Notes: generated from the sequence alone by a model not told the origin. 64,000 nucleotides of DNA from Clostridiales bacterium (GCA_902362775.1 CABIXV010000003.1:124001-188000); one strand, 5' to 3'; positions 8,516 through 17,643 are shown, counted from the stretch's first letter. Translations and numbers: made by a program.

Positions 8516-8884
8516 CTAATCGGTTCCTTGTACTTTCTCCTTCAGCTTTCGGAAAGATGTATCACTGATGGCGTGTTCAATCCGGCAGGCGTCTTGTTCC
8601 GCTATTTCCTGATCGACGCCAGCAACGATAAGCTGCTCCATAAAAAACAAATGGCGTTCATAGATTTTCTCGGCAATCTCCCGACCTATGGCGGTCAGAT
8701 GAAGGAATCCATCATCATCCACGGTCAGAAAACCACCGTTCTTCAAGACGCTTACCGCATGGCTGATACTCGGTTTGCTAAAGCCCATGTGCCGGGCAAG
8801 GTCAATGGAGCGGACCATGCCCATTTTCTTTTGTAGAACAAGGATAGCCTCCAGATAATCCTCCCCGGACGCATGAATCTTCAT
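8516..8884 (-). CDS. DtxR/MntR-type metal-dependent repressor
   Basis: 122 residues, ATG with AAAGGAGGAACTG. N-terminal winged helix (SGEDYLEAILVL, then HMGFSKPSISHAVSVL as recognition helix) and a metal-binding dimer domain with ERHLFF, EQDACRIEH. These proteins bind operators when loaded with Fe(II) or Mn(II) and shut off metal uptake. It is shorter than typical MntR (about 140) but retains the ligand-rich segment. It is the last gene of a run of metal/siderophore transport genes, and a GTTAGC-type inverted repeat lies at the operon promoter (16383-16398), the likely binding site. Confidence 0.88.
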   Translation of the reverse strand: MKIHASGEDYLEAILVLQKKMGMVRSIDLARHMGFSKPSISHAVSVLKNGGFLTVDDDGFLHLTAIGREIAEKIYERHLFFMEQLIVAGVDQEIAEQDACRIEHAISDTSFRKLKEKVQGTD

Positions 8885-8901
8885 CAGTTCCTCCTTTATG
8901 C

Positions 8902-10653
8902 TTATTGTTGAATCCTCCAGCCCTCAGCCTGTTCCCGAATCTTAATAAATTCCTGATAGGTTCCCCTTTGAGCCAGCAATTCCTTATGGGTTCCTTTCTG
9001 CACGACGGTTCCACCATCAATGACAAGAATTTGATCCGCATTTTCAATCGTCGCCAGTCTATGGGCAATCGTTATGATTGTTTTACCATGTGTCAGTGCG
9101 GAAATAGCCTCTTGAATCAAATGCTCATTCTCTGGGTCAATGCTGGCCGTGGCCTCATCCAAAATAACAATCGGCGCATCTTTCAGCATGGCTCTGGCAA
9201 TCGAAATCCGCTGCTTTTCACCGCCGGAAAGAGAAGAACCGCCCTCACCAATGACGGTATCATATCCATCTGGCAAGGCCATAATAAAGTCATGGCAGCG
9301 CGCTTTTTTTGCAGCAGCAATCATCTGTTCCTCCGAAGCGTCCGGGCTGCCGAATTTGATATTGTTACGGATCGTATCCCGGAACAGATATACATTCTGG
9401 AACACCATACTGATATTTTTTAGTAAGCTGTCACAGGTAAATTCTCGAATATCTGTTTCTCCTAAAGTGATTTTTCCGGCGTCAACATCATAAAAGCGTG
9501 CAATCAGGCTGCACAGGGTAGACTTGCCGCTCCCGGAAGGACCTACAATCGCTGTTGTGGTATTCTGCGGAATCGTGAAATTCACATCATGCAATACAGT
9601 CCGTTTATCGTAACCAAAGGATACATCCTGAAAAGTAATGTCATACGAGGTCGGTGTAATATCTTTTCCGTCCTGGTCGATATATTCTGCATTTTCCAGA
9701 GCTTCCAGCTTATTCATAGCGGAATCTATAAGACCCAGCATGTGAGCCGCGTCGTTAATGTTTTCCACACTTCCAAAGATTACGAAAGAAAACAGAACAA
9801 ACATCAGGAAATAAGCAAGACTCATCTGCCCGTTAAGTGTCTGCCATGCACAGATAAACACAATCCCCATAGATGCCAGTTTTAAGGAGAACAGATGCAA
9901 GCAGTTAAATGGCGTATAGCCTTTTTCTACTTTGATATGAATATTTTTCAAATCCGTATTTGCCTTGCGGAAACTTTCGATAGAAGCCCCTTCCTGTCCG
10001 AACGATTTAACGATGGACAGCCCGCGGATATATTCAATCGCAGAGCCAGACATATCCTCCATGGCCTGGTGCGTGATAGCAGCGGTCTTTTCACTATGCC
10101 TGCTGATACCATGTAAGGCCAATGAGGAAAAGGCAACGCCGACAACAGAAATCACTGCTGCGGCTGGACTCAGGAAAAGGAAACACAGGAGAATTGCAAT
10201 AAACTTTGCATATCCGTTGATGATGATATCAACCATCTTCATTCCCTGCAATTCGAGTGTGGATAGCTCCGTGGTAACACCTGTCAGAATATCGCCCACA
10301 CTGTTTTTGGAAAAATATCCCAGAGGAACCCTTTTCAGCACATCGCCTAAATGGATTCGCTGCCCTGCGGCTACTTCATAACCAATGCTTTCCTGCAACA
10401 CCGCCCGCAAATAAGAGAGTAGAAAGTTAAGCGCAATCGAGCCAACAATAATCCAAAGCGTCTGCCAGATCAGGGAGGATTCTATTGTGCTGCCTGCCCA
10501 ATAAGCTGCGATTGCTTTATCAAGGGCATAAGCGGCAGCCATTGTAGGGATCGCCGTAGACAGGCTGCTGAAAAAGGAAAAAACAGAGCCAAGATAGAGG
10601 CGTCCCTTATATTTCCCCGCCCATTTAATGATCCGTTTCATAGACTTAAACAT
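8902..10653 (-). CDS. ABC half-transporter, second of a pair (siderophore/metal type)
   Basis: 583 residues starting at ATG 10653 behind AAGGAGGTGG; a longer frame start at 10677 lies before that ribosome site. Six membrane segments occupy about residues 1-320, then the ATPase with GPSGSGKST near 375, LSGGEKQRISIARA near 475 and IVILDEATASID. The exporter-type fold is shared by IrtAB/YbtPQ, which import iron siderophores. It overlaps the preceding ABC gene by 8 bases, so the two proteins surely form a heterodimer. Import of a metal chelate is inferred from the DtxR-type and AraC-type neighbours; drug export remains possible. Confidence 0.88.
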   Translation of the reverse strand: MFKSMKRIIKWAGKYKGRLYLGSVFSFFSSLSTAIPTMAAAYALDKAIAAYWAGSTIESSLIWQTLWIIVGSIALNFLLSYLRAVLQESIGYEVAAGQRIHLGDVLKRVPLGYFSKNSVGDILTGVTTELSTLELQGMKMVDIIINGYAKFIAILLCFLFLSPAAAVISVVGVAFSSLALHGISRHSEKTAAITHQAMEDMSGSAIEYIRGLSIVKSFGQEGASIESFRKANTDLKNIHIKVEKGYTPFNCLHLFSLKLASMGIVFICAWQTLNGQMSLAYFLMFVLFSFVIFGSVENINDAAHMLGLIDSAMNKLEALENAEYIDQDGKDITPTSYDITFQDVSFGYDKRTVLHDVNFTIPQNTTTAIVGPSGSGKSTLCSLIARFYDVDAGKITLGETDIREFTCDSLLKNISMVFQNVYLFRDTIRNNIKFGSPDASEEQMIAAAKKARCHDFIMALPDGYDTVIGEGGSSLSGGEKQRISIARAMLKDAPIVILDEATASIDPENEHLIQEAISALTHGKTIITIAHRLATIENADQILVIDGGTVVQKGTHKELLAQRGTYQEFIKIREQAEGWRIQQ

Positions 10654-12427
10654 GAGCGGCCACCTCCTTCTTTTCACTCACAGACCAATTCTTCGCCCCG
10701 ATGTGGGCTTTCCACATATCCGCATAAAGCGGACACCGCTTCAACAATTCTTCCTGCTTTCCGCAATCCACAATCCGGCCTTTTTTCAACACGACAATCT
10801 GATCTGCGTTCTGAATGGTGGAAAGGCGGTGGGCGATCACAAGAAGAGTTTTACCCTTTGATAACGCCATGATAGATTTCTGGATTTTATCTTCGTTCTG
10901 CGGGTCAGTAAATGCTGTCGCTTCATCCAAAATAACAATCGGGGCATTTTTGAGGATCGCCCTCGCAATCGCAATTCGCTGTTTTTCGCCGCCGGACAGC
11001 CTCTTTCCGGCATCACCGGCAGGGGTATCATATCCTTTGTCCAAACGCACAATAAATTCATCACAGCAGGCCGCTTTCGCCGCCGCATATACTTCTTCAT
11101 CTGTGGCGTTTGGATTTCCAAGACGGATGTTTTCTTTCAGGGAGCAATTAAACAGGAAGTTATCCTGCGTCACAAAACTGACCAGTTCGGAAAGCTGGCG
11201 TATAGACAACTCTTTGATATTCTTCCCCCCAATGGTAATGTTGCCGCCTGTCACGTCCCAAAACCTTGCAATCAGACGGGCAATCGTTGATTTACCGCCG
11301 CCAGACGGTCCTACAAGTGCCGTAAAACTTCCCTCTGGCAATTCCAAGTTCACATCATGCAGTACTTCATTTTGCTCGGAGCCGTCATAGGAAAAAGTTA
11401 CATGCTCCAACACAATATCATTGCGGGGTATGGATACGATTTTCCCTGAATCCGGCAGCACAGGCAGGTTCAAAAGTTCATTTGCCGCCTCTACTGCATA
11501 TTCCATAGACTTTGCTTCGTTAATGAAAGTGGTTGCTTTCATCAACGGCCCAACAATGCTGAGGGAAAGAATAATCCCCATTGCAAGCTCTGCGGGGGAA
11601 ATACTTCCATTCTGTACCAGCAGAAGGCCGACAGGAAGAACCCCCAGTAGCGTTGTGGGCATAATCGCCATCATAAGGTTCATCGTTTTCCATGTGCTCT
11701 TAAACCATGCCAGGGTAAACTCTTTGAACGACTGGACAGCATTAACAAATTTTTCATAGGAGCTTGTGCTTTGATTAAAAGCCTTTACAACCTCGATGCC
11801 TTCCACATACTCAATAATAATACTGTTGACATGGTTATTTGCCTCCATATAAGCGGCGTACTGACTGTTATAATTCCTCATAAGGAAAAACATAGGAATC
11901 ATGGCCAGCACCGGAGCAATCAGAACCGCCAATCCCATGCGCCAGTCAATGACCATCATCCAGGTAAAAATTGCAACAGGGAGTAGGAGGTTAGAAGTCA
12001 ATTCCGGGATCATGTGTGCCAAAGGCGGCTCTAAATCCTCCACCTTATCCATGATGATATTTTTCAGATAGCCGATTCGCCGCCCCATCACTTCGCCAAG
12101 AGGCGCTTTCATCAGCCGGTCCGCAATTTTAAGCCGGATTCCTTCCAAAACGGTATAGGCTGAAATATGCGCCAGGATCGTAGAGATTCCATGGCAGGCA
12201 ACCCGTAGCAGGTAGCCCGCTGCTCCAACCAGACACCAAATCAGAATGCCATTCAGGGTCACATTCTGATTGATAAATGCCAGCAGGATTTCATATACAG
12301 CCCAAAAAGGAATAAACCCTCCTGCAACGCTCAGAATGGCGCAGAATACCGAAAGAGCCATTTTCCCCTTGCATGGTGCGGCGAAGGAAAACAGAATTTT
12401 CACCCAATTATCTTTTTGCTGCTTCAT
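10646..12427 (-). CDS. ABC half-transporter, first of a pair (siderophore/metal type)
   Basis: 593 residues. Start ATG 12427 is 8 bases after GGAAGG; the GTG three codons upstream is less well placed. Membrane domain residues 1-310, ATPase with GPSGGGKST near 371, LSGGEKQRIAIARA, IVILDEATAFTD. Partner of the following gene. A terminator-like hairpin lies between it and the AraC gene upstream, so expression of the two ABC genes may be lower than, or separately controlled from, the ECF genes. Confidence 0.88.
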   Translation of the reverse strand: MKQQKDNWVKILFSFAAPCKGKMALSVFCAILSVAGGFIPFWAVYEILLAFINQNVTLNGILIWCLVGAAGYLLRVACHGISTILAHISAYTVLEGIRLKIADRLMKAPLGEVMGRRIGYLKNIIMDKVEDLEPPLAHMIPELTSNLLLPVAIFTWMMVIDWRMGLAVLIAPVLAMIPMFFLMRNYNSQYAAYMEANNHVNSIIIEYVEGIEVVKAFNQSTSSYEKFVNAVQSFKEFTLAWFKSTWKTMNLMMAIMPTTLLGVLPVGLLLVQNGSISPAELAMGIILSLSIVGPLMKATTFINEAKSMEYAVEAANELLNLPVLPDSGKIVSIPRNDIVLEHVTFSYDGSEQNEVLHDVNLELPEGSFTALVGPSGGGKSTIARLIARFWDVTGGNITIGGKNIKELSIRQLSELVSFVTQDNFLFNCSLKENIRLGNPNATDEEVYAAAKAACCDEFIVRLDKGYDTPAGDAGKRLSGGEKQRIAIARAILKNAPIVILDEATAFTDPQNEDKIQKSIMALSKGKTLLVIAHRLSTIQNADQIVVLKKGRIVDCGKQEELLKRCPLYADMWKAHIGAKNWSVSEKKEVAAHV

Positions 12428-12460
12428 TACAATCACCTTCCTTCTTTTTAGTCAGCAAAG

Positions 12461-12492
12461 AAAAAAGGATGGGTAGTCTTTGCTAACCATCC
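12461..12492 (-). terminator. Hairpin terminator inside the metal-uptake operon
   Basis: Minus strand GGATGGTTAG / CTACCCATCC with loop CAAAGA, one mismatch, then TTTTTTC. It lies between the AraC stop and the ABC pair and could act as an attenuator; GTTAGCAAAG and CTTTGCTGAC nearby form a second, overlapping inverted repeat. Confidence 0.65.
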
Positions 12493-12548
12493 TCATTGTA
12501 GCAGTATTCAATTCTTCTTTCCTCTCCAAAACGGCATTTATGCACCGT

Positions 12549-13514
12549 TTAGAAAAAAGATTTTCGGTATTCCATCGGCGTCTGCCCTATCACCTGCCGG
12601 AAAGCTGTTGCAAATTTACTGGGGCTTTCATATCCCACAGCTCCGGCAATTTCCGCAATTCCTTTTTTGGAATCCTGCCGGAGCATTGTGGCAGCAACGT
12701 TCATCCGATAACGGCGAAGATAGGAATACATGGAATCTCCGTATATTTCCTTAAAGCAGGTTTTCATCCCCGTCAATGAAATCTGGAATCGTTCAGCTAA
12801 TTCATCCATCGTGTAATGCTCCTGCAAATTTGCCGTAATAAGATCATGGATCGCTTTGATTTTTTCTACCTGCCCTTTATAGAAATAAGGGCGATCTTCT
12901 TTGGAATCAGAAAACTGCAAAGCGTCCAGATATAAAAGCAGCTCCAGGGCTTTTACTTTATAGTAGTCACCTTTGATCTGCTGCGGGACAAAGTAAAGCT
13001 CTGAAAAAATATGTTCAATTCCTGGCTCATTATGAATCACAAACGGTTTCTTGTCATTGCAATACTTTTTTTGAAGCTCGTACAAATCAACAGAAAATCC
13101 GCCAAAAAAGTCTTTCAGCGCCGGCACAGCAATGTCCAGATCAAATCCCAGGGTCATCCCATGATAGTGGCAGAGTGGAAAGCAGAACCGTCCCGAATGG
13201 GAACGCCGGTCATCCACACGCATCTCATTCTCTTGCAAATAGCTATACGCATGATTGCCAATCTCGCTTTCGATCCGTCCCTCCCTGCAATGGTCTATAT
13301 AGAGAAGCGAACTGTCCGTACTACTCTGAAAGTAGGAGGTACATTCTTTCAGGTGCATATCGCTATACATCACAAAAGCGCCATCAAAAATTTTGTGGGC
13401 TGTCATGGTTCCCTCGCCGCTCTCGTCAAAAAGCTGCAGGACAACGCAATCCTCAGTTTCAATGACATTTTTAACATTTGAGCCGCAGTTTATTTTACCA
13501 TCAAACAGTTTGAT
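12549..13514 (-). CDS. AraC-family regulator, probable non-ATG (ATC) start
   Basis: The C-terminal 100 residues hold two helix-turn-helices (TMDELAERFQISLTGMKTCF and KKGIAEIAGAVGYESPSKFA). The N-terminal part resembles the ligand-sensing half of YbtA-like regulators of siderophore uptake. The first ATG is at 13406, but the frame stays open and protein-like for 36 more codons up to an ATC at 13514 that has GGAGG 8 bases before it (segment begins KLFDGKINCGSN and includes ETEDCVVLQLFDESGEG). No ATG, GTG or TTG occurs in that stretch. I therefore give the long form (321 residues); the short form has 285. It overlaps the ECF ATPase gene by 14 bases. Confidence 0.8.
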   Translation of the reverse strand: MKLFDGKINCGSNVKNVIETEDCVVLQLFDESGEGTMTAHKIFDGAFVMYSDMHLKECTSYFQSSTDSSLLYIDHCREGRIESEIGNHAYSYLQENEMRVDDRRSHSGRFCFPLCHYHGMTLGFDLDIAVPALKDFFGGFSVDLYELQKKYCNDKKPFVIHNEPGIEHIFSELYFVPQQIKGDYYKVKALELLLYLDALQFSDSKEDRPYFYKGQVEKIKAIHDLITANLQEHYTMDELAERFQISLTGMKTCFKEIYGDSMYSYLRRYRMNVAATMLRQDSKKGIAEIAGAVGYESPSKFATAFRQVIGQTPMEYRKSFF

Positions 13515-15036
13515 TTCCGCCGCCTCCTTCCATCATAAAGAAATTAAATAACCGTTCCCGTCCTTCCGTATCCTGGAGGAAATAGTTTTCTTCCAATCTG
13601 CCGTTTTCCAGATGGATCACATAATTGCAGCACCTGAGTATAAATTCAGGATCATGGGTCACAATCACAATGGTTTTTCCTGAATCGGCAAGTCCTTTGA
13701 CCGAATCGGCCACCTGCCTCATGTGAAAGAGATCAAGGCCGCTGGTAGGTTCGTCAAATAGTATAACCGGACGTTCAGAGGCAATCGCAGAAGCAATCGC
13801 CACACGTTGTTTTTGCCCTCCCGAAAGCCCCATCGGATGGCAGGCTTTGTACGGGAGCAAATCCATTTCTGTCAAGATAGCCTCTGCCTTTGCCACATTT
13901 TCAGGCGATTCATCGGAATCTTTCCCCGGCATACTTAACAGGACTTCCTCTAAAACGCTCTCCGTAAAAAGCTGATGATTTACATCCTGCATGACCATAT
14001 AGCATAGCTTCAGCCGCTGTTTGCTTGAATAGGAAGTACCTTCTTTTTCGAGGATACCTTTACATCTTTTTTCCAATCCGCATAAGCAACGGGATAGTGT
14101 CGTTTTTCCGGCTCCATTGTGCCCGATGACCGCCGTTACATTTCCGGCAGGAAGCTCTATATTTTCCAGAGAAAGCGTTTCCGGCTGTTTCTTGTATGCG
14201 AAATGGAAGTGGTTCAGTTTCCATATCCCCTGCCCTGAATGTAGACTGGCAGGCTCAATGTCTGCAAACTCACCCAGGCCAAGAGGCCGTAATCCCATTT
14301 TAGCTTTTTCCGCCGCCGGAATCAACTGAAATTCCGGCAAAGTATAATCCCCTTGTATTTCCCCGTCGCTTAAATATATGATCCTGTCTGCCAGATCATA
14401 AAGATAGTAGAGCCGGTGCTCCGCAATAATAATTGTTTTGCCCTGTGACTTCAATATTTTTAACAGTTTCCGAAAATCAGCGATGGAATAGGCGTCAAGG
14501 TTGGAAGATGGCTCGTCCAAAACAAATATATCCGGTTCCACAGCAGCGGCAGATCCACAGGCGATTTTTTGCTTTTCCCCACCGGAAAGGGAGAAAACAC
14601 TTCTGTCCAGTAGATTTGTAAGGTTCAACTGCTCTGAGACCAGTTTTACCCGCTTTCGGATTTCTGCTTCTTCCAATCCATGGTTTTCACATCCAAAGGC
14701 AATTTCGCTGGTCGTATCCACATTAAAAAATTGAGAACGTGGATTCTGAAAAACAGAACCCACTTTTTTTGATATATCAAACAGGGAAAGCCCGCTCATA
14801 TCTTCTCCATCAAGCATGACAGTGCCTTCCAGCTTTCCATCGTAATAATGAGGAATCAGTCCGTTAAACAGCCGTGTCAGTGTGGTTTTACCGCAGCCCG
14901 ATGTTCCGCAGAGCAGTACAAAATCCCCGTCGTTAATAGACAGGTCAATATTTCTTAATGTTCCGTGTCCTTCCCTGTCCCCAATGTCAGTTTCATTTGG
15001 AGGGTAGGAAAAAGAAACTTTTTTACATTCGATCAT
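13501..15036 (-). CDS. ecfA: ECF transporter ATPase, two fused ABC domains (EcfA1-EcfA2)
   Basis: 511 residues, ATG behind GGAGGTAGG. Two complete ATPase halves: first GTSGCGKTT near residue 45, SLSGGEKQK, FVLDEPSSNLD; second GHNGAGKTT near 305, LSGGQKQR near 402, ILFDEPTSGLD near 424. This fused form powers ECF-type importers together with EcfT and a substrate-binding S subunit, both encoded immediately upstream. The ABC signature and Walker motifs are intact in both halves. Confidence 0.93.
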   Translation of the reverse strand: MIECKKVSFSYPPNETDIGDREGHGTLRNIDLSINDGDFVLLCGTSGCGKTTLTRLFNGLIPHYYDGKLEGTVMLDGEDMSGLSLFDISKKVGSVFQNPRSQFFNVDTTSEIAFGCENHGLEEAEIRKRVKLVSEQLNLTNLLDRSVFSLSGGEKQKIACGSAAAVEPDIFVLDEPSSNLDAYSIADFRKLLKILKSQGKTIIIAEHRLYYLYDLADRIIYLSDGEIQGDYTLPEFQLIPAAEKAKMGLRPLGLGEFADIEPASLHSGQGIWKLNHFHFAYKKQPETLSLENIELPAGNVTAVIGHNGAGKTTLSRCLCGLEKRCKGILEKEGTSYSSKQRLKLCYMVMQDVNHQLFTESVLEEVLLSMPGKDSDESPENVAKAEAILTEMDLLPYKACHPMGLSGGQKQRVAIASAIASERPVILFDEPTSGLDLFHMRQVADSVKGLADSGKTIVIVTHDPEFILRCCNYVIHLENGRLEENYFLQDTEGRERLFNFFMMEGGGGNQTV

Positions 15037-15040
15037 AGAC

Positions 15041-15778
15041 CTACCTCCCTGTAATCATTGTGACAATAGGAATTGCAAAAGCCACCACACATAACAGCAG
15101 GAAAAAAACATCCTGCACATGAAAGCCGATCTCGCAGATGTTTGTCCTCTTGACCGGACCGCCCAATCCTCTTGTCAGGGCTGCCGCATTTAATTCTTCC
15201 CCGATCTTGACGGAACACATGATGACAGGGACAAGCCTGTATTCCAGCATTGCACTGGCTTTGCCCCCGCCAAAACGGATTCCTCTCATTTTCATAGCGT
15301 CCCCTATGGCATTATATTCTTCTACAACCGTAGGGAAAAATCGGAATATCACGGACATAGGAATGATGATCTGCTCCGGTAAATGCAGCTTCTTCATGGA
15401 GGCAACAAACTCGCTGACCGTCGTTGTCCTGACCGTGATGTATCCCATCATAATCCCTGGCACAAACCGCATAAAGAAACCGCAGATTGCAACAACAAGA
15501 AAGTTAGGAAGGCCGGACAGGTGGGGGAGCGCCCATAGTTGCAATATATAGCTGCCGCCATATAAAACAAAATAGATAACCGATCCCTTCCACGATTTTT
15601 CCGTGAGCAGTAGGATCAATGGAACAGCAGCCAAAATAGGAGCAAACTGTTTAGAAGCAGCCCCACCTCCGCCGCTCAAGACAAAGAGGGCAATCGTGAT
15701 AAGCAATGCCAACTTTGTCCGAGGGTCTAACGACAGGCCGGTTTCCTTTTTTTTGCTTGCTAACAATTCACGGCGCAT
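15041..15778 (-). CDS. ecfT: ECF transporter transmembrane subunit EcfT
   Basis: 245 residues, ATG overlapping the S-subunit stop as TAATG. N-terminal hydrophobic segments and the cytoplasmic coupling region with the two conserved Arg-Gly sites (AMKMRGIRFGGG and ALTRGLGGP) that contact the ATPases. Acts in the membrane as the scaffold between ATPase and S subunit. Confidence 0.93.
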   Translation of the reverse strand: MRRELLASKKKETGLSLDPRTKLALLITIALFVLSGGGGAASKQFAPILAAVPLILLLTEKSWKGSVIYFVLYGGSYILQLWALPHLSGLPNFLVVAICGFFMRFVPGIMMGYITVRTTTVSEFVASMKKLHLPEQIIIPMSVIFRFFPTVVEEYNAIGDAMKMRGIRFGGGKASAMLEYRLVPVIMCSVKIGEELNAAALTRGLGGPVKRTNICEIGFHVQDVFFLLLCVVAFAIPIVTMITGR

Positions 15779-16356
15779 TATGCAATACCCGCACGCTTAA
15801 AGTGCTTTTTGAAAATTTTCTGGCCGATCACACCGCCGATCACGCCGCAAACGAACCCGGCAATCAAAAGAAGGGGGAGCGTATATGCCGAGATATAGCT
15901 CATAATGGAATCTGCATACTCTTGTCCATAACCGCTGATTAGCTGCTGATAGTAGCTGTCCCGTGTTGCAACAATGGGGATGTAGTTTCCGATGATCCAC
16001 ATAGAAAAAACACCATGCGATATGATTCCTTTTTTTGCACTCTTATAATCGCCGGATTTCAAAACAAGATCAGCCAGGACACCGAACACTGCACCGGTAA
16101 TAATGCTCCAATACCCCATGCCGGTCAGCAACATTAAAATACCGCAGATCAGTCCTGTCAGTGATACCATTCCAAACTTCTGGACTTTAGAATAATATAG
16201 CATCATTACGATTCCGCCAATCAGCGGAACCAGCACGATCAGAAGCGGAAGAAAAATAGGGATAAATCCCAGCATGGCAATCGCCATCATCACCACAAAA
16301 TAGATCGCAGTGAAGATTCCAACATTGATAAGGTCTTTTCCTTGTAGTTTATTCAT
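15778..16356 (-). CDS. ECF S component, MptD family (membrane substrate binder)
   Basis: 192 residues, ATG with AGGAGGACCAAATA. Five to six hydrophobic segments (e.g. FVVMMAIAMLGFIPIFLPLL, then IGGIVMMLYYS) with the layout of MptD-family putative S subunits. First gene of the operon, directly after the putative metal-repressor operator. S subunits determine substrate; for MptD proteins it is not settled, but the association with siderophore-type ABC pairs and AraC regulators suggests a metal chelate or a metal-related cofactor. Confidence 0.88.
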   Translation of the reverse strand: MNKLQGKDLINVGIFTAIYFVVMMAIAMLGFIPIFLPLLIVLVPLIGGIVMMLYYSKVQKFGMVSLTGLICGILMLLTGMGYWSIITGAVFGVLADLVLKSGDYKSAKKGIISHGVFSMWIIGNYIPIVATRDSYYQQLISGYGQEYADSIMSYISAYTLPLLLIAGFVCGVIGGVIGQKIFKKHFKRAGIA

Positions 16357-16382
16357 TATTTGGTCCTCCTGTTTGCTTTTGT

Positions 16383-16412
16383 GTTAGCACCAGCTAACCG
16401 CATTTCAGTATA
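16383..16412 (-). promoter_or_regulatory. Promoter -10 and GTTAGC operator of the metal-uptake operon
   Basis: On the minus strand TATACT (16412-16407) is followed 8 bases later by the perfect inverted repeat GTTAGCTGGTGCTAAC (16398-16383), 27 bases before the S-subunit start. GTTAG/CTAAC half-sites resemble DtxR-family boxes. The position over the transcription start fits repression by the DtxR-type protein encoded at 8516. A -35 box is not clear. Confidence 0.65.
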
Positions 16413-16758
16413 GCAGATATGTCGGTATGTTTCTTCTCCAAAAAGGCATTTTCGCTCTAAATAGACAATTACTTTGCTTTTGCTATCTTTACGGGGAGTG
16501 ATTGCCTGCGTGTGTGTGAACATAGAACTATTCAACATTGAACAGAGGCGGTTCTTGCATAATTTGAAATGGAAACAGCCAAAATCTCCGCTTCAAATTG
16601 TAGTATTAGTAGAGGGAGAAATAGAAAGTAGGGTTTCGATAGCAAGCACAGCAAGCGAGTACCCGCTTGCGATTTTTCGGATTTTCAGGTCCCTTGCCCG
16701 AAAATGAAAAATGTTTGTTGGGATAATCTCAAACTCTTATGAAGAATGGAGGCAGCGC
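16413..16758. other. Non-coding stretch, possible relic of a transfer origin
   Basis: No gene supported. It holds the inverted repeat GCAAGCG (16651-16657) / CGCTTGC (16664-16670) shortly before a broken mobC start on the plus strand, the place where oriT lies in related mobilization modules. A relic is inferred only from that position. Confidence 0.4.
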
Positions 16759-16920
16759 ATGGCGAACCGAAAACGGAATATCCAGATGAATTTTCATGTC
16801 ACAGAGAATAAAAAACGGCTCATAGATGAGCGGATAAAACTGATAGCCTCCCTACCGCATTCTATATCATTCTCGTTTGGCAACGAACTAAAAGCTGAAA
16901 TCTGCCATTCATCCTCATAG
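16759..16920 (+). pseudogene. MobC relaxosome protein, N-terminal fragment
   Basis: ATG behind GGAGGCAGCGC. The first 30 residues (MANRKRNIQMNFHVTEN, then KKRLIDERIKLI) have the typical start of plasmid-mobilization MobC proteins, a ribbon-helix-helix DNA binder. Then the sequence leaves the family and stops after 53 residues instead of about 115. It is on the opposite strand from the intact mobC at 21418, so it belongs to a different, decayed mobilization module. Confidence 0.65.
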
Positions 16921-17020
16921 TTCAATTAGCAGCCGGAAACGACATAATCATGGAGCAACCATGTTATCAAAAATGAATCAGCATAATCATACCGCTTATC
17001 AGGCATAATAAGGTTATTCC

Positions 17021-17050
17021 TTTACACAAACCGGAACGATACAATATTAT
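17021..17050 (+). promoter_or_regulatory. Probable promoter of the XRE regulator
   Basis: TTTACA, 18-base spacer, TATTAT, ending 14 bases before the start codon at 17065. Confidence 0.5.
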
Positions 17051-17064
17051 TGAGGTGAACGATT

Positions 17065-17421
17065 ATGCCGATTGATGATTTAACTGCTTTAGGGCAAAAA
17101 ATGCGAGAAGCCCGAAAGAATAAAGAACTGACACAACAGGAACTTTCTGATCTGAGCCATGTTTCTGTAAAGCAAATCGCCAATATCGAAAAAGGGAAAA
17201 TGAATCCTTCCTATTTGATTTTGAGAGCATTGGCAAAGGTCCTGCACATCTCTTTAGATACGCTTATAAATCCAGATGTTTCTCTGGAGGATGAGGGTGT
17301 CAATCAGATGAAAATGCTTTATTCCAGCTGTCCGCCAGAAATGCGTGACACCCTGCTGCATCACACCCAGGAAACGGTGAGGGAACTGACAGAGTTGTCC
17401 GAAAAATTTGAAACGAATTGA
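17065..17421 (+). CDS. XRE-family helix-turn-helix regulator
   Basis: 118 residues, ATG behind GAGGTGAACGATT. The first 65 residues form a Cro/CI-type HTH (LGQKMREARKNKELTQQELS, then SVKQIANIEKGKMNPSYLIL). The C-terminal 50 residues are helical and acidic. Probably a repressor of neighbouring mobilization genes or of itself. It has its own promoter and a clean terminator and is oriented against the surrounding minus-strand genes. Confidence 0.88.
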   Translation: MPIDDLTALGQKMREARKNKELTQQELSDLSHVSVKQIANIEKGKMNPSYLILRALAKVLHISLDTLINPDVSLEDEGVNQMKMLYSSCPPEMRDTLLHHTQETVRELTELSEKFETN

Positions 17422-17462
17422 GCCAGTGAGTGAAATTTAACGATTCTCTCACTGGTTCTTTT
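17420..17462 (+). terminator. Intrinsic terminator of the XRE gene
   Basis: GAGCCAGTGAG pairs with CTCACTGGTTC (one G-T), then TTTT. The stem begins at the stop codon. Confidence 0.8.
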
Positions 17463-17643
17463 CATTTTCGGAGAAAAGAGGCAAGCAATGCCTGTGTTAA
17501 TACACACAGGCCCGCAGAGAAGAAAATCCCTCCGTGATTTTCCTCTCCGCTTGCTTGTTGAGGGCAGCGCCCCCAAGCCCCTTTGAACACAGAATTTCAT
17601 TCTGTGGCTGCGCGTTCTGCGAACGCTTTTGACCAGGACCAGC
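17463..17643. other. Short gap between XRE terminator and relaxase stop
   Basis: Contains CACAGAAT-TT-CATTCTGTG, a near-perfect inverted repeat at about 17587-17606. No gene seen. Confidence 0.4.
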
